DNA of 64,000 bases from positions 23,748,152 through 23,812,151 of the forward strand of contig NC_133536.1 in assembly GCF_048544455.1 (NCBI RefSeq), given 5' to 3'. Origin of the DNA: Silene latifolia. Lineage: Eukaryota; Streptophyta; Magnoliopsida; Caryophyllales; Caryophyllaceae. Below the pieces are notes generated by a model. That model did no database searches and had not been told where the DNA came from. It saw only the letters and a list, made by a program, of their open reading frames with translations. Below are positions 1 to 12,265 of this stretch, in pieces; positions within the stretch are counted from its first letter, which is position 1; each line of letters starts with the position of its first letter. The position numbers and the translations under genes were made by a program.

Positions 1-239
1 AACTAATCTTCCTTTATGGGAGATTCTCCAATAACCTTAGTTATGTTGTATGGAATAATGGCCTTTCTATGGTGTCCTTGGTAGTAATTGGTGTATGGTT
101 GGCCGGGGGGACCTTTCTGGCCTTTGTTATCATCATACTTGCTTCCTTGGGTTGTTGGTCTTTGGACTGTTTGAGCCAATCGCCACGATGTAGGGGATTC
201 TTCTCCACTGAAGACAAGCTGCTTCAACTTGTTCTTCCT
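1..239. other. Unassigned sequence at window edge
   Basis: Both strands are open here (minus 3-227, plus from 69), but neither translation matches a family I can name. The minus translation is rich in Gly, Pro, Gln and Tyr, a composition sometimes seen in transposon or gag proteins. It probably belongs to a repeat that continues off the left edge. Confidence 0.2.
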
Positions 240-534
240 CCTTTCTTTCTACGCTCTTGTGGCGTAAGTGCACCTGGCTCGTCTCGTTGGCTTATGGAAG
301 TTGATAGTATTGCTGATGATTTGGTCGAAGTTATTCGTGGCCTTCCTACCTCATCTTACCAGTTTCGCACCGGTCGTCTCTTTTGTCATACGATTGAGAC
401 GGTGCTAGTTTTATTAGATTTATGGTTTAATTTTCTCTTAGCCAATGTTGAATGTAATATTATTAGGATTGCTCATGCTATAGCTATGTCTATGGCCTAA
501 GCGATCTTTTTCTCTCTGACAAAAAAAAAAAAAA
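240..534 (+). mobile_element. Possible LINE 3' end (RNase H-like tail plus poly-A)
   Basis: The plus frame ending with a stop at about 500 finishes in ANVECNIIRIAHAIAMSMA. This resembles the closing segment of plant LINE RNase H domains (pattern R-x-x-N-x-V/I-A-H-x-L/I-A). An A-run follows 20-35 bases after the stop, as at a LINE 3' end. No reverse transcriptase is visible upstream in the window, so this is a short decayed tail. An unrelated chance frame is possible. Confidence 0.35.
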
Positions 535-540
535 TATTGC

Positions 541-1128
541 GAGACGAGGACAGAAAATAGGCCGAGAAACTCACCACGACCAGATCACAAATTCTATACT
601 CTTATACACCGTCTCAAATATACAATCTCAATTCCCACTTTCAAATCAAACCACATATATTAAACAAAGCGTCTTGCTTGTGACGGGTTAATCCCGTCAC
701 AAGCTGAAAACCTCTCACAAAAAGGGAGAGGGGACAAGGTGGGGCACCCCCATGTGTTTCCCCACTCACCTCTCATGGGTATTTTGTGAGAGGAAATGGT
801 ATCCGTCACAAGCTTGTCAGTGTAAACTAACCTATTAATTTTATTGTGTTAACTAACCTATTAATTTGTCAGTGTAAATAATTGTATAAAGTTTGTTACT
901 AACTTTTTTTTTTGTCTTATCTTCGTCAAATATATAATATTACAAATAAATAGTAGAGGCCGTCAGTTTGATGGGCGGTTCGGGTGCCTAACACCTTCCA
1001 TGGTCGTACCTTTACCCCCGAATCCGCAATCTTTGGTTCAGACCGAAGTGACGGATCAATCCCCATATCAGGGATCAAAAGGGGCCTTTTCCGTTAACTT
1101 TATTTTTGTATGTTTTTTTATAAAACCT
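541..1128 (+). mobile_element. Tat-like Ty3/gypsy LTR fragment, copy A
   Basis: Bases 950-1190 match 15676-15930 closely: both contain the stretch around TTTGATGGGCGG, the accurate CCCCGAATCCGCAATC block and the TGGCGACT start of a likely primer-binding site. The stretch 590-660 also resembles 15290-15370. It is therefore the downstream part of a long LTR, fossil and incomplete. A small GTGACGG-type inverted-repeat element (about 666-822) sits inside it. Confidence 0.5.
666..822. mobile_element. Miniature inverted-repeat element, GTGACGG family
   Basis: The left end reads CTTGTGACGGG and the right end reads CCGTCACAAG, an inverted pair about 150 bp apart. The same ends occur at about 31640-31840 and 53556-53755. 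No clear target duplication was found, so the superfamily is undetermined. Confidence 0.45.
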
Positions 1129-2260
1129 ACTGGCGACTCCTCTATACCTATTTACTTAATTTTAAAAAGGAGATTTCTCACGGGATCTCACAGTGTCAAT
1201 TCACAGTTTCATTGCCTTCATTCCTCTTGGAACAATCCTTTCATTCATTTAGGTGAGTGAGAGAGGCACACAGGTCTCCAGTGTCTTCTAACACCATAGA
1301 ACCTTCTACTCCATTCCATTTATCACCCTCGTTCAACATTTAAGAATTCGGGGGATGTACACTAAGTTTATACGGTCATATACGTATTTTGTTTCTATGG
1401 TATTAGTTTTGCTTAATTAGTAGAGCTTGTTACTGTAAAGAGGGCAGAACTCGTCAAAGAATAACTCAAATTAATAGGTCAAATAAAAATGATAAATATT
1501 CTCCACATCAGAGATATTTCCAGAGTAAAAATGTCCAGTCAGAGTCCATTCTTTCTATTTGGATCACATTTGGGTCAAACTCCATCTTTTTCAAAATATT
1601 TTCAGAAAATAAAAATAAAAACATTTTCAATACTCATTTCAAATGTTGACATTTTTTGCATTCATCTTACGTGCATCATATGATTCATATCTATGACATG
1701 CATTTTCATTTTAGGTGTCATATATTTGTCACTAACTACTCCCAGTCGACTACTTTGTTGTTCATCTTCCAGATTCATTCAAAGGGGAGGCTTTCTCATA
1801 AGGTCTCATTTTATCGTAAAATAAAATTTTGCCAGTTTAAAAATCAATCAAAAAATTCTAGTCTAATCTTTATGCGAAATAAAATTTTGCAATTCAATCC
1901 CTTTTCGTGAATAAAATTTTACGATTCTCAAATATAGCTTCTTTTCGAAATTAAAATTTTGAAATTAAACTTGGTCGGCAGGCCCTGACATGCATCTGAG
2001 TTCTTAAAATAAAATTTTCTGAACTTATCCTTTTTTTGCGAAATAAAATTTTGCAATTTTCAAACTTATTGGTCGGCGGGCCCTGACACGCATCTAAGTT
2101 TGTAAAATAAAATTTTACGATCTTGTCCATCCCTTTTCAAAATAAAATTTTGAAATTCCTTGGTCGGCAGGCCCTGACATGCATTCTGAGTTCTTAAAAT
2201 AAAATTTTCTGAACTTGACTTTTTGCAAAGTAAAATTTTTAGAATAAATTTTCATTTAGT
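1129..2260 (+). mobile_element. Tat-like element internal region, copy A, with tandem repeats
   Basis: Bases 1200-2240 are a second copy of 12425-13600, starting with the shared block around CATTCATTTAGGTGAGTGAG and ending in a run of repeats that contain GGTCGGCRGGCCCTGACA and AAAATAAAATTTT. It has no recognisable protein domain. It looks like the non-coding part of a non-autonomous Tat-lineage element and is incomplete on the right. Confidence 0.45.
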
Positions 2261-3227
2261 CACTTATCCTCTCACTTACGATAGTAAGACTTAATAAGCG
2301 GGTAAGACTCGAAATTGTTTGTAATATTGTATATTTGACATTTTTTATCCTAGTTTATTATTAAGCTACACATAAATTAACCTCGCTATAGTTTGATTTG
2401 CTTCGATCTAGTGATTAGCGTAGGAATTTACATATGAAAATAACCCACTTAACATAGAATGCGAAAAGGCTAAAAAAATAAAAATAAAAAATAAAAAAAA
2501 AGTTGTATGTTTGTGTCGCAGGTTTTGCATGCAATCCAACTAACTATGCTTTTGACTAATTCTATAAATCTGACTTACGCGTGTCTCAGCCTAAGCAAGG
2601 ATGTAATAATTTTTTTTTTCTTTCGCCAATCTTATCTTTATTAATTCAGAAGACAATACTCAATCCAGAACGTGCCACCTCATTATTTAAGCCCTTTTTT
2701 TTTTAAATTCATGTTATGGTGGGACCCGTTAGTGTGCAAAGGAGTATATTTCTTCAGAATTACGCCAATACAAATATCCTACAAATTCCGTCGTAGAACA
2801 AATACTATGAAATAATTTTATACATTCCGAATAAATGAAATTAATGGCATATAAGCAGTATGAATTACAAATCGGAATAAATGAAAATAATACTATGAAA
2901 TAATTTTATACATTCCGAATAATTTGATAAAACTATATTTATACATATGCAATAAATTTACTGACAACGAGTCCAAAGGGATAATAGCCCAAGCTTTACA
3001 CTTTGATTTTATTTGTATACAGATTATTAATTTTATTTTAACAATTCGAAATTTTATGATAAATACGACATCTTTGAATTTATTAGTTAAAAATAAGAAA
3101 TATTTAATTATCGAAACAAAATACGAAGTATTATTTATCGATCCATGTACTTCATTGTATATGGGCTTACTATCAGACACTAATTTCAGCAATAAATCAT
3201 ATAAGCTTTGACATTCTGATGTTATAC
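2261..3227. other. AT-rich intergenic sequence with a short tandem duplication
   Basis: No gene is seen. A block of about 40 bp containing AAATAATTTTATACATTCCG occurs twice, at about 2808-2845 and 2890-2927, the only structured part. The overlapping short open frames at 2893-3211 are low complexity and not credible. Confidence 0.6.
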
Positions 3228-3230
3228 TAA

Positions 3231-3626
3231 GGCATGTTTGGTAAAACTACCTCAAAAGGTAGCTGAAACCTGCAAAAGTAACTGAAAACTGAAAAGCTAA
3301 CTGAAACCTGAAAAGGTAAGGTAGCTGATTATATAAAAAAAATGTTTGGCAAACTAACTGAAAAAGTAGCTGATTTCGATGAAATGACGTAAAAGGATAT
3401 GATAATTATTTAATAATATAGATTTAAAGGGTAAAAACGAAAAATCAAACTAAATCAGGTACCTGAAATCTCAAATGCTACTCTAGGTAGCATTTCATTT
3501 CAGGTAGCTTATTTGGTTAAATAAACTACTTGCCAAACGCTTACAAAAAAATAAGGACCTGAAATTTTGGTCAAATAAGCTACTTTGACCAAATCAGGTA
3601 CCTGAAATGTCTTGCCAAACGGAGCC
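3231..3626. mobile_element. Tourist-like (PIF/Harbinger) MITE
   Basis: The left end is GGCATGTTTGGTAAAAC and the right end is GTCTTGCCAAACGGAGCC, which pair as imperfect terminal inverted repeats. The element is flanked on both sides by TAA (3228-3230 and 3627-3629), the usual 3-bp Harbinger target duplication. The 396-bp interior repeats short CTGAAA/GGTAGCT motifs and codes for nothing. Confidence 0.75.
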
Positions 3627-3827
3627 TAAGTTGTGTTAAAATAGATTATTAAATTATATTTCTTTATTCGGGATGTAAAGTTTTTTTATGCATGCAAATT
3701 TTATTTACAATAATATATTACGTTATTTCCTCTTAAACCATTGCATTTGAACACGTATTTGAAACAAGTGTAAACACTAATTATGTAGATCGCTGATTTA
3801 GACCAACTAGATAATTATAATAGAAAT

Positions 3828-3863
<36 letters not shown>

Positions 3864-3925
3864 CCAAAATCATTAATACCGGCCCAAATACATACCCGTG
3901 CAATTTTGCACGGGTTTAAAACTAG
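3627..3925 (+). mobile_element. Helitron 3' terminus
   Basis: A perfect 9-bp-stem hairpin (CCCGTGCAA / TTGCACGGG, 3895-3914) is followed after a few bases by CTAG at 3922-3925 and then T. That is the textbook Helitron 3' end inserted between A and T. The 5' end could not be placed. A long A-run precedes the hairpin at about 3830-3859. Confidence 0.6.
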
Positions 3926-4588
3926 TTGTATTTCTATTAGAATATTGGAAAAGACAAAAAAGGTATAGGCTCTCCGTAAGCCAATATTATGCCATTTACA
4001 TTCCCTAATTCACTCTCGGTAAAGTATGTTGTATACTTAGAAGGTCCATTCGACCGACTGGGTCTTACACATATTTTCCACCTCATGACGTCGCGTTTTG
4101 GCAACTTGTCTGGTCCATATGAGGGGGAGCACAAAAGCGAAAGATACCCTCAGGTATTTTAATGTCTTGAGTACCCAATTTCCAACCCGTAAATCTAACC
4201 ATAGATCCCGTAGAACTTTTGTTTAGGTCATGTTATAATGTGTGTTTTGCCTATTAACGCTTTTTCTACCATGTGTGATTTTGTCTTGTATAATCAATCA
4301 CCCGTATAACAGTAGATTTTAAAAAAAAAAAGTACGATGCATGCACTAGTATAAGTAGACATGCGTATACACTTCAGTAAATACGTATAAAATCTTGTTT
4401 ATTACTCCATACATAGCTGCTATTGTCCACCAACATTTTTGAACTGTCAAGTAATTAAATACGTACATTTTGTGGTTCAGACTTCAGAGTCCACGTTTTA
4501 GTGTAGGATAGCCATGCACTCGGTTCCAATATGTACTATTTTCTCAACGTCTGCATATAACATTATTCCTTAATAACTGCTAGAAACA
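3926..4588. other. Unassigned intergenic sequence
   Basis: A 65-codon minus frame at 3937-4134 is not low complexity but I recognise no family in it; it may be a transposase scrap. The remainder is AT-rich with no gene signal. Confidence 0.4.
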
Positions 4589-4590
4589 TA

Positions 4591-4845
4591 CTTCCTCCAT
4601 TCAACTCCACTCTACCACTTTGCTTTTTCACGTTGGCAGCGTGTTTTACGCGGTAAATATCGTTAACTACGTATTTGCAAAAATTATAAAAGTTAGATAT
4701 TTTTAATGTACTCGTAAAAACGAATCAAACAAGATCTCACATGAATACATTTTCATTTACGTATTGAGAGAAAATCGAGATTGAATGTGCATTTGTGAAT
4801 AGTGTAGAAAATAGAAATAGGTAGAGTGGAGTTGAATGGAGGAAG
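4591..4845. mobile_element. Stowaway-like (Tc1/mariner) MITE, copy 1
   Basis: The ends CTTCCTCCATTCAACTCC and its complement are near-perfect inverted repeats of at least 25 bp, flanked by TA on both sides (4589-4590 and 4846-4847). The same element lies in opposite orientation at 6590-6847. The interior is non-coding. Confidence 0.8.
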
Positions 4846-4847
4846 TA

Positions 4848-5789
4848 CTTGCGTTCATCTCAATTACATTAGTCAACACTTGCATTAGTCCTCATGCATG
4901 TTATTTTCAAAATAAAAATATTTTCTTTTTTTTCAAAAAGGGGTCTTTTTTTTTCAATTTATTTAAAAACAAAAAAAATCTTTGACAATTTTCCATTTTC
5001 CACTTTTTTTTTTTTAACCCATATGTGGTCCATATAGAAATTTGTATAGGCCGTTTTACACTTCAAATCTTTCTATCAATTTCTAAATAACTCTCCCAAA
5101 TTTCTGTTTTTAAAGTTTTGTCAACCGGTTTAAAAGAAAAATACGGAGTAAGTCCAAATATGTCAATAAAACAAGAAAGAGTCACTCTCACGGTCTTATA
5201 TCATAACTTTTTTTTGCTGCCAACACCAAATAACATGTACTCCGTAGTTTACCGTGTCTAATTAATATATGACCATCCTAGTCCTTTTTGAGTTGAATAA
5301 ATAAAAAGAGCATATGTCATTTTTATTAGTCCCTTGTTCTACTTTTTACCCTTAACTAGTAGAATAGACTTGAAATACTTTAGGGCGTATCTCTTTAGTG
5401 TAGATCAATCGACCTCTTAGAATCAGCCTGAACGAGGGCGTGCATTTGACCATCTTTTCCATCTTCTGTGGTGTGATAATTCCTTGATCGACGTGTCTCT
5501 AGGTGACCTCTAAGTTTGGAGACTCTTTCTTTTTCCCGATTTGTCAAATTTTCCATATTTCATATGACTACTAATCTAAATGAGCACATCCCTCTATTTA
5601 CCAAATCTCAAATGACTACTAGATGAGCACAACCTCATATGATCGATCAATTATCCAAATATTATCATTCATTCCCATTGGTGCTAGAAAATTAGCTCAA
5701 AAATATTCAAACCGGATTTCTAGAACACCCGTGCCCAAACTTACCAAATAAGACACGGGAGCGCGCACTCCGTGCTGTTTTAAAGGTGA
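4848..5789. other. Unassigned intergenic sequence
   Basis: It contains runs of T and A and no credible reading frame. Around 5560-5650 two imperfect copies of a block with ACTACTA and GATGAGCACA occur. I see nothing else. Confidence 0.5.
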
Positions 5790-6059
5790 CCACTAGTCCT
5801 TTAGAATAAACTTAAGATGTGAGTCCAACTACCAATACAAGCTCAAAAATATTCACATAAAAGACTCACAAGTTAACAAAAATTCCAGCCAAAGTTGCAA
5901 TCAACTCCAGTACCAAAAGTTTCAAAAATTCACATGACGTAATTTTTTTTTTTATCTCAATCAGATTCAAATCCAATGTCAAAAGTCTCAAAAAAGTCAA
6001 AGACAAGAAAAAATATGATCTCTAATAGATATAATTCTAGTGACAAAAGTATCAAAAAA
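5790..6059 (+). mobile_element. Left part of a Tat-like internal region split by a CACTA
   Basis: The sequence just left of the CACTA at 6060 and just right of it (from 12263) shares related blocks, for example AATATGATCTCTAATAGATA against ATTATGATCTCAAATAGATA. This fits one retroelement-derived host sequence into which the CACTA jumped. It is fossil and has no coding capacity. Confidence 0.4.
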
Positions 6060-6589
6060 CACTACTACATTGTGATCATGTAGCAACACTTAGCTATTGT
6101 TGCATAATGTCGTATAAATGTTGCTTTAGAGTTTATGCAACACTTAATGAAGTGCTACATAAAGTCTTGTTGCATTAGCTCATTGCAACACTTAATGCAA
6201 CACTTTTCAAACTAAAGCAACACTTTACACTTTGCATATGTTATGTTTATGCAACGCTTTTTTCAATTTCAAAGGCAACATTTTTATTTGCTAATGCAAC
6301 ACTTCTTGTGAAAAAATAGCAACACTTCTTGAACTAATGCAATACTTTTCATGTTGAAAAGCAACACTTATAACAACCAAATGCAACACTACTTTATCCA
6401 AAGACAATACTTAATTGTAATTATCACTAATTGTGCATTCAATTGCAAATCATTTCCAAAATTGCAATACATTCAGTCTCAAAATGAATGTCAATTACAT
6501 TTCCAAAAAGAATCAAAAGTAGAACTTCGCAAATGTTTAAGTAGAAAAAATGTAGCAGATGTTTAAATAGAACAAATGAGTAACAATTA

Positions 6590-6847
6590 CTTCCTCCATT
6601 CAACTCCACTCTACCACTTTCTATTTTCTACACTATTCATAACTTAACATTCAATTTCAATTTTCTCTCAATACATAAGTGAAAATATATTCATGTGAGA
6701 TCTTGTTTGATTCGTCTTTACGAGTACATTAAAAATACCTAACTTTTATAATTTCTGCAAATACGTAGCTAACGATATTTACCGCGTAAAATACGCGTTG
6801 GCAAACGTGAAAAAGTAAAGTGGTAGAGTGGAGTTGAATGGAGGAAG
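6590..6847. mobile_element. Stowaway-like MITE, copy 2 (inside the CACTA)
   Basis: It has the same inverted repeats as the element at 4591-4845 and TA on both sides (6588-6589 and 6848-6849). The interior aligns in reverse-complement orientation, for example ACGAGTACATTAAAAATA against the reverse strand of copy 1. Confidence 0.8.
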
Positions 6848-6849
6848 TA

Positions 6850-9800
6850 TTATATTAAAAGTCTTCATTGTTGTACTTTGGACCATATGTATGTTGCCAC
6901 CCGAACAGAAAATCAACCCACAGCAAAATAGTAATACCTCAAATACAACCTGTAACGTAAAAAATGGAAGACAATTAGATTTGAGGATCGTGGAATATTT
7001 AAAGGCTTTGATTGTGCTTTATTAGGAAATATAATGCGGAGTAACCAAAGGACGGATTAACATATGGTTGATGAAAGGAAAGTTAGAGGTAATCCCATGT
7101 GCATAACAATAGTTATCAACAAATTACAAGCAAAAACTCAAATGGGAACAACAGGTTGTAATGCGAGAACTGCATCAGAGAATCAATATCAGATTATATA
7201 TGATCTTATTACTAGCTAATACAGCTTGTCACCCTAGAGAAAGCTAAAAAAAAAAAAAACAAGCAAACCAAATGATTAACCCCAGCTAATGCCGACAAGC
7301 GGTTGATTCAATTAGTAAATCATAGCCATCTCAGCCAGGAAGCTAATTAAACCCATTCGTAAGTGAAGCCCGATCTTGTACTCGGACACTCGCCCACCCC
7401 AACTATAACCATATTGACACTACAATCATAGCTTTTTCAGCCAACAACTACTGTGAACATCACTATAAGGTATGCCTAGGCTGCAAAAAGTAAGATCACA
7501 TAGAATAATAACAAATGCACTTCCTGCCCTCCAATTAATAGAGCTTTTGCAACCTTGGTCAAGCATAAGCCATATTAAATTTGACAAGCCTAGCCAGCAA
7601 TGAAGAAGATATTCTTCTTTCTGTTCTTTGTTCCCACATTAAAACAGGGGGCAATTCTCATCAATAACTCCTCACATTCATCGGCAAGACTTACGGGAGA
7701 AAAGAGAGAGAAATAAAAAATCAGCAATGAAGAAGATATATACATACCTCAAGATAAGTACTCCTTGACAACTTCATCAAAGTACTATAATGTTAATCTT
7801 TAAAATGGTGGATGTTCAACTTGGTCTGGTTCTCCTCAAAGTTTATTAATCACACTACTATAATCACAGCCAGGCCTCGATACAATTCAATAATGAATTT
7901 GAACAATGAAAACAATACTTTTAATTATATAAATGATAAAAATAATTGAAATTGGAGTATCATACCTTTTGACAAAATACCAATCAATTATATCGACAAA
8001 ATCCCAATCAATTCACCATTTTGTGATTGAATCAGGAAAAAGAACACAAAACATTCAAGTTTATCATTTATCATTGAGTATGCTCAGAGCAACAATCATA
8101 AAAATAAGCATGTTACGTGACGATGTTAGAGTTCACATATCATGCTACACTTATTTAAACTATCATCAATACTTGTCTAAGACGGTTATACACAAATTTA
8201 ATAGGGTGTGTTTGCACCAGTTTAACAATTATATTAGTATAAAACCGCCTTACAAAAAACAAACTCTTTTACTAGATTTCCGAAAAACCTATTGTATACC
8301 TGATATCCAAGTCCAGTGAGCATTGACTTCAAGGCTACCTCCAAATTTGACCCCTAAAATCATAACAAAAAAATAATAATAAGAATAATAATAAAGCTGG
8401 CAAAAAACCAAACAACTAATAATACTCTCTGTATCATTCTTTCGTTAAACCAATCTGATATTATATGGTCAATAAACTAAGATCAATATTGGGTATGCAA
8501 AAAATGTTACGCTAATCTCAATCCTAGATTAAGTAATTAATTTAGGATTAATTAACGAGAATAATCCGTTACTATAGGTGCCCTTCTTATATTACTCCAC
8601 ACTATGCTTTAACTCTCTTTAATCCATAGTATCTTACATCCTTCTTACATTGCACCCGAGTGGCCAGATTAACAGGTAACATATCTTACATGAATTGAAT
8701 TATCTAACCTTCTTCCACATAACACACTGCTTCTCCATTGTTACCCAAAAAATTGTGTCCATTTTCCTACCTGAAACATTCAAATCAGACGATCTTCACT
8801 AGCTCTCACCGCTGCGCTTAACATTTATACAATTATTAGCAACAAAATTCGATTTTCTTGGTGCCCTTGTCATGAAAATTTGTTTATTTTTTTTTTCATT
8901 AGTACCCAAAAAAAATGAAATTGTTGATGATTATACTCCGTCTTTATCTTTGTTGTGTAATTTGACATTTTGTGGGTTTTTATTAATTGTTATTTGGATT
9001 GAAAATTATACGAATTTGGCAAATCATCAATTTGGGAATTTCAAAATTAAGATGTTTCAGCATATTTTACAATGGTGGGTATTTGTTGTGCGGTTTCGAT
9101 AGCGGCATTTCCGTATTTGCATCCACGGAGATCGACTTTGTCTACAGTGGTGGTAAATGGATGGTGGGCCTGGTGGCTGAATTTGGAACTGTCGTAGGGG
9201 TGGTCCGTTGGTGGTGGCCTGATGAGTAGGATGTGGGGTCAATGGTGGTGGTTGAGTGTGGTGATAATGGAGGTGTTAGATACTTAGATTTATAGTTGGT
9301 GGTTCTTAATGGTGGTAAAATGGTAATGGTGAAAGGTGATGATAATGAGATCTTAAATAAATAAAAAAGGATAATAGACATTACCTGAATTAGTAGGTAA
9401 CAAATTGAATAAGTGCAATCACGGAAAGGATGTAGGATAGTTTGGATTAATGTGAGCTAATGCATAGTTTGGATTAATATAAGAATGAGCCAAATAATAT
9501 GGATTAATCTCATTAATTAATCCATTAATTTATTAGGCGAAAGTATAGTTTGACAAGTATCAAGCTATGAGAGCTACTATCAATCGATCTATACACAAAC
9601 ATAGACAAGATGAATACACAAACATAAACAAGAGCAACTGTAATATGATACTCCCTGCATCACAAATTTTATTGTCATTGTCTTCTATACTTAATTATTA
9701 TCCTCTTTGAAAGCTATTGATCGACCCTCGAGGAAAAAAGCTTATAAACAAATTTGTGTATCTATTGATTGACCCTTGAGGAAAAAAGCTTATAAATAAT

Positions 9801-12030
9801 TTGGTTGTATCCTGATGGCTACTGTAAATTCACAAAAGGGAGAATCAAGTATAAACACACATAGAAAAAGAATACATATAAAGACTCAGCCCTCCCTCCT
9901 TGTGGCGGTCACAAGCTTGTGAGTGGTATTTTAATCAAAGGTAAACAAATTAATGGAACGAAATCGATAGTTGATTAGTCTAAAGTTGGTTACATTGTCT
10001 CACATGCAATGTTTCTTAGTTAAACCTATCCTATAATATATGGTTAATAAACTAAGATTAAAGATAGGTATACAAAATGTTGTAATGTTACACGTCTTTC
10101 CTTTGCAAATCTTCCACTAGGAAGAGATTTTTTCAAAAAGATAAGAAACTGGAGAAAGTTAATCCATGGAAATCCAACAACTGAGTGGTTATTTCCAACC
10201 CTTTTATCAATTAGCCTTTGCATACCTGACTAAACTAATTGTTATAATGTTACGTACACATCTTCCCTTTGCAAATCTCCCACTAGTCAGACATAAACAT
10301 TATGTGACCCTAAATTATTGTAACCCTTTTCAGTAACATTGGCGAGATAGGATAGTCACAACTTCCAAGTATTCCACGAGACGCGAAATCCTAAATACAA
10401 CCATTAGACACGGATGTATCTCGAAATGTGTTTTTAAAAAAAAAAAATCATGTCTTTGCCTAAATTAAAGTGGTGTCTTGGAAATGGCGTAAATTTTCCA
10501 TCAAATCCTCAATACACATGACGCAGCTACAGTGGCGCGTCAATGTAACAAGTACTCATCTTCTTCAAGGAGTGTCAATTATCTATATTTTCAGAAACAA
10601 CATTCCTATTCAGATACTATATGAAGTCTCAATATTTAGAGAGAAATTTTTTGGCAAGGTCTAAAAATGGTTTAATGCTCAACCAAAGTACATACCTATG
10701 AGCTATCAGATAGCACTTCCCGTTACTTTCCTTGTAGTGCTTAGCCTGATCAATCGAAACACGCAAAACATAAGAACACATCTAAAGAAAATGCATCTAG
10801 CATGGTCCATAATGATGACCTTTCTTTTATTCTTAACTTGCTTGAATAATTGATTGGTTACAGTCGTCAAGTGTCATAACACGAAAAGTGGCATTAAGAT
10901 AAAAACTTAGGTAGAATATTCAACAAATAAAATCTTGAACACACATATCTAAATATTAATCATAGACTACTCAAAAAGTAGTGACTACTCTTAGCATATG
11001 AAGTCTATCATATTTACTCAGAACATAACTAAAAGGATATTCTTTTAAAATTTCTATTTCCAGAATATGCATTGCTGATCGAACTTCTAATGTGAGGGAA
11101 CATCTTATTACAGGTTAATGACTGAAATCACAGGCATAAACTAGATTTTTTCAAGCCTTAAGTTTTCTTATCTTATAATCACAAAAGTTGGAAATATAGT
11201 AGCTGAAGCTACTGCATAAAACTAGAGCTCATTTCACTGAATCAGGAGGACTGTTCTTGTTTAGTACTACTTGAAATCACAATTTGCCAAATGCCCATGG
11301 CAAATAGCTATTTTGAGTACTTGATTGTATGATACCAGACACTCGAAACCCCAGAAAAAATATAAAATGTGAAAGAAATAGTAACGAAACGAAACAGATG
11401 GCCTTGAACCCAATTAAGACAACTAAACAAAATCACTGATTTGAAAAGCAAATTTCTTCTAATGCAGAAACTTATTTGCATTACAAACAAAAGAAAACTT
11501 ATCTTATGAACATAATTATGTAAAATATTGCAAGCCAAATGCCCATGACAATCTAAATGGTACTCTTCCTACAAAAGCCATCTCGACACCATCAAGAAGA
11601 GTGAGTGCAATTACAACCAAATATTATCTCTGATAGTTCACACAAATAAAATGATAAGAAATAATTCAAAAGAAATTAAATTGAAATCGGAGTATACCTA
11701 TGGATAGAATCTTAATCAATTATATTGAGCGCTGCTTGATTGTATCAAAAGATGACTTCAACAGTTCTTCCCAATTGAAATCCTTGATTGAAATTGGATG
11801 ATTTCTTAATTAGGATTAGAGAATGAGTGAAAAAAAAAAATCAAAAATAGGACTTTAAAACCATGGTTTTGATGAAGTAGAAGAGACGTGTTGTTAGGTA
11901 GATGTTTCTAGGTTTTTTTTTTTTGTTTTTTTATTCCCTTTTAGTTTAGTCTTTGATGATTAGTATCCCCAAAAACTAAAATGGCCCCTAATTTTCACTC
12001 TAGTATTTAGGAAGGCGGTAAATGAAAAAA
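6850..12030. other. Interior of the CACTA without recognisable genes
   Basis: All open frames here are short (under 130 codons) and match nothing I know. A partial duplication is seen at about 10080-10125 and 10245-10290 (both contain CTTTGCAAATCT). Around 8500-9530 sequences of the form AGATTAAGTAATTAATTTAGG near the left and GGATTAATCTCATTAATTAA near the right suggest another nested inverted-repeat element. Captured host gene pieces are possible but I cannot identify any. Confidence 0.4.
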
Positions 12031-12265
12031 ATTAATAGGAATATGTGACACTAGTGTTGTTTAAGTGTTGCGATAAAATGCAACATTTGTGTTAAAATGT
12101 TGCACTTATAGTAATACAATGCAACACTTTTCTTAAAGTGATGCCCTTTATAAGTAAAGGCAACATTTTTGAACAAAGTGCTGCATAATTAACTCAAAAT
12201 TGCAACATAAGCATAAAGTGTTGCATACAAAATGTTGCATTACGTCCATTTTTGTAGTAGTGAAA

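Larger units (their letters stand above)
6060..12262. mobile_element. Non-autonomous CACTA (En/Spm) transposon, complete ends
   Basis: The left end is CACTACTACATTGTG and the right end reads, inverted, CACTACTACAAAAATGG, so the terminal repeats begin with CACTACTACA. Both flanks are AAA (6057-6059 and 12263-12265), the 3-bp target duplication of CACTA elements. About 350 bp at the left and 220 bp at the right are filled with GCAACACTT-type motifs in both orientations, the usual subterminal transposase-binding repeats. No TNP2 or TNPA domain is visible in the 6.2 kb, so it depends on another element for movement. It carries a Stowaway MITE and other nested sequence. Confidence 0.8.

Noticed and set aside
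3937-4134. 65-codon minus-strand frame with ordinary amino-acid composition
   Set aside because: No recognised family, no paralogue in the window and no splice or promoter context; left unassigned.
9057-9381. Two overlapping His/Pro/Thr-rich minus-strand frames
   Set aside because: Low-complexity GGTGGT-rich sequence within the CACTA; no start context or family match.
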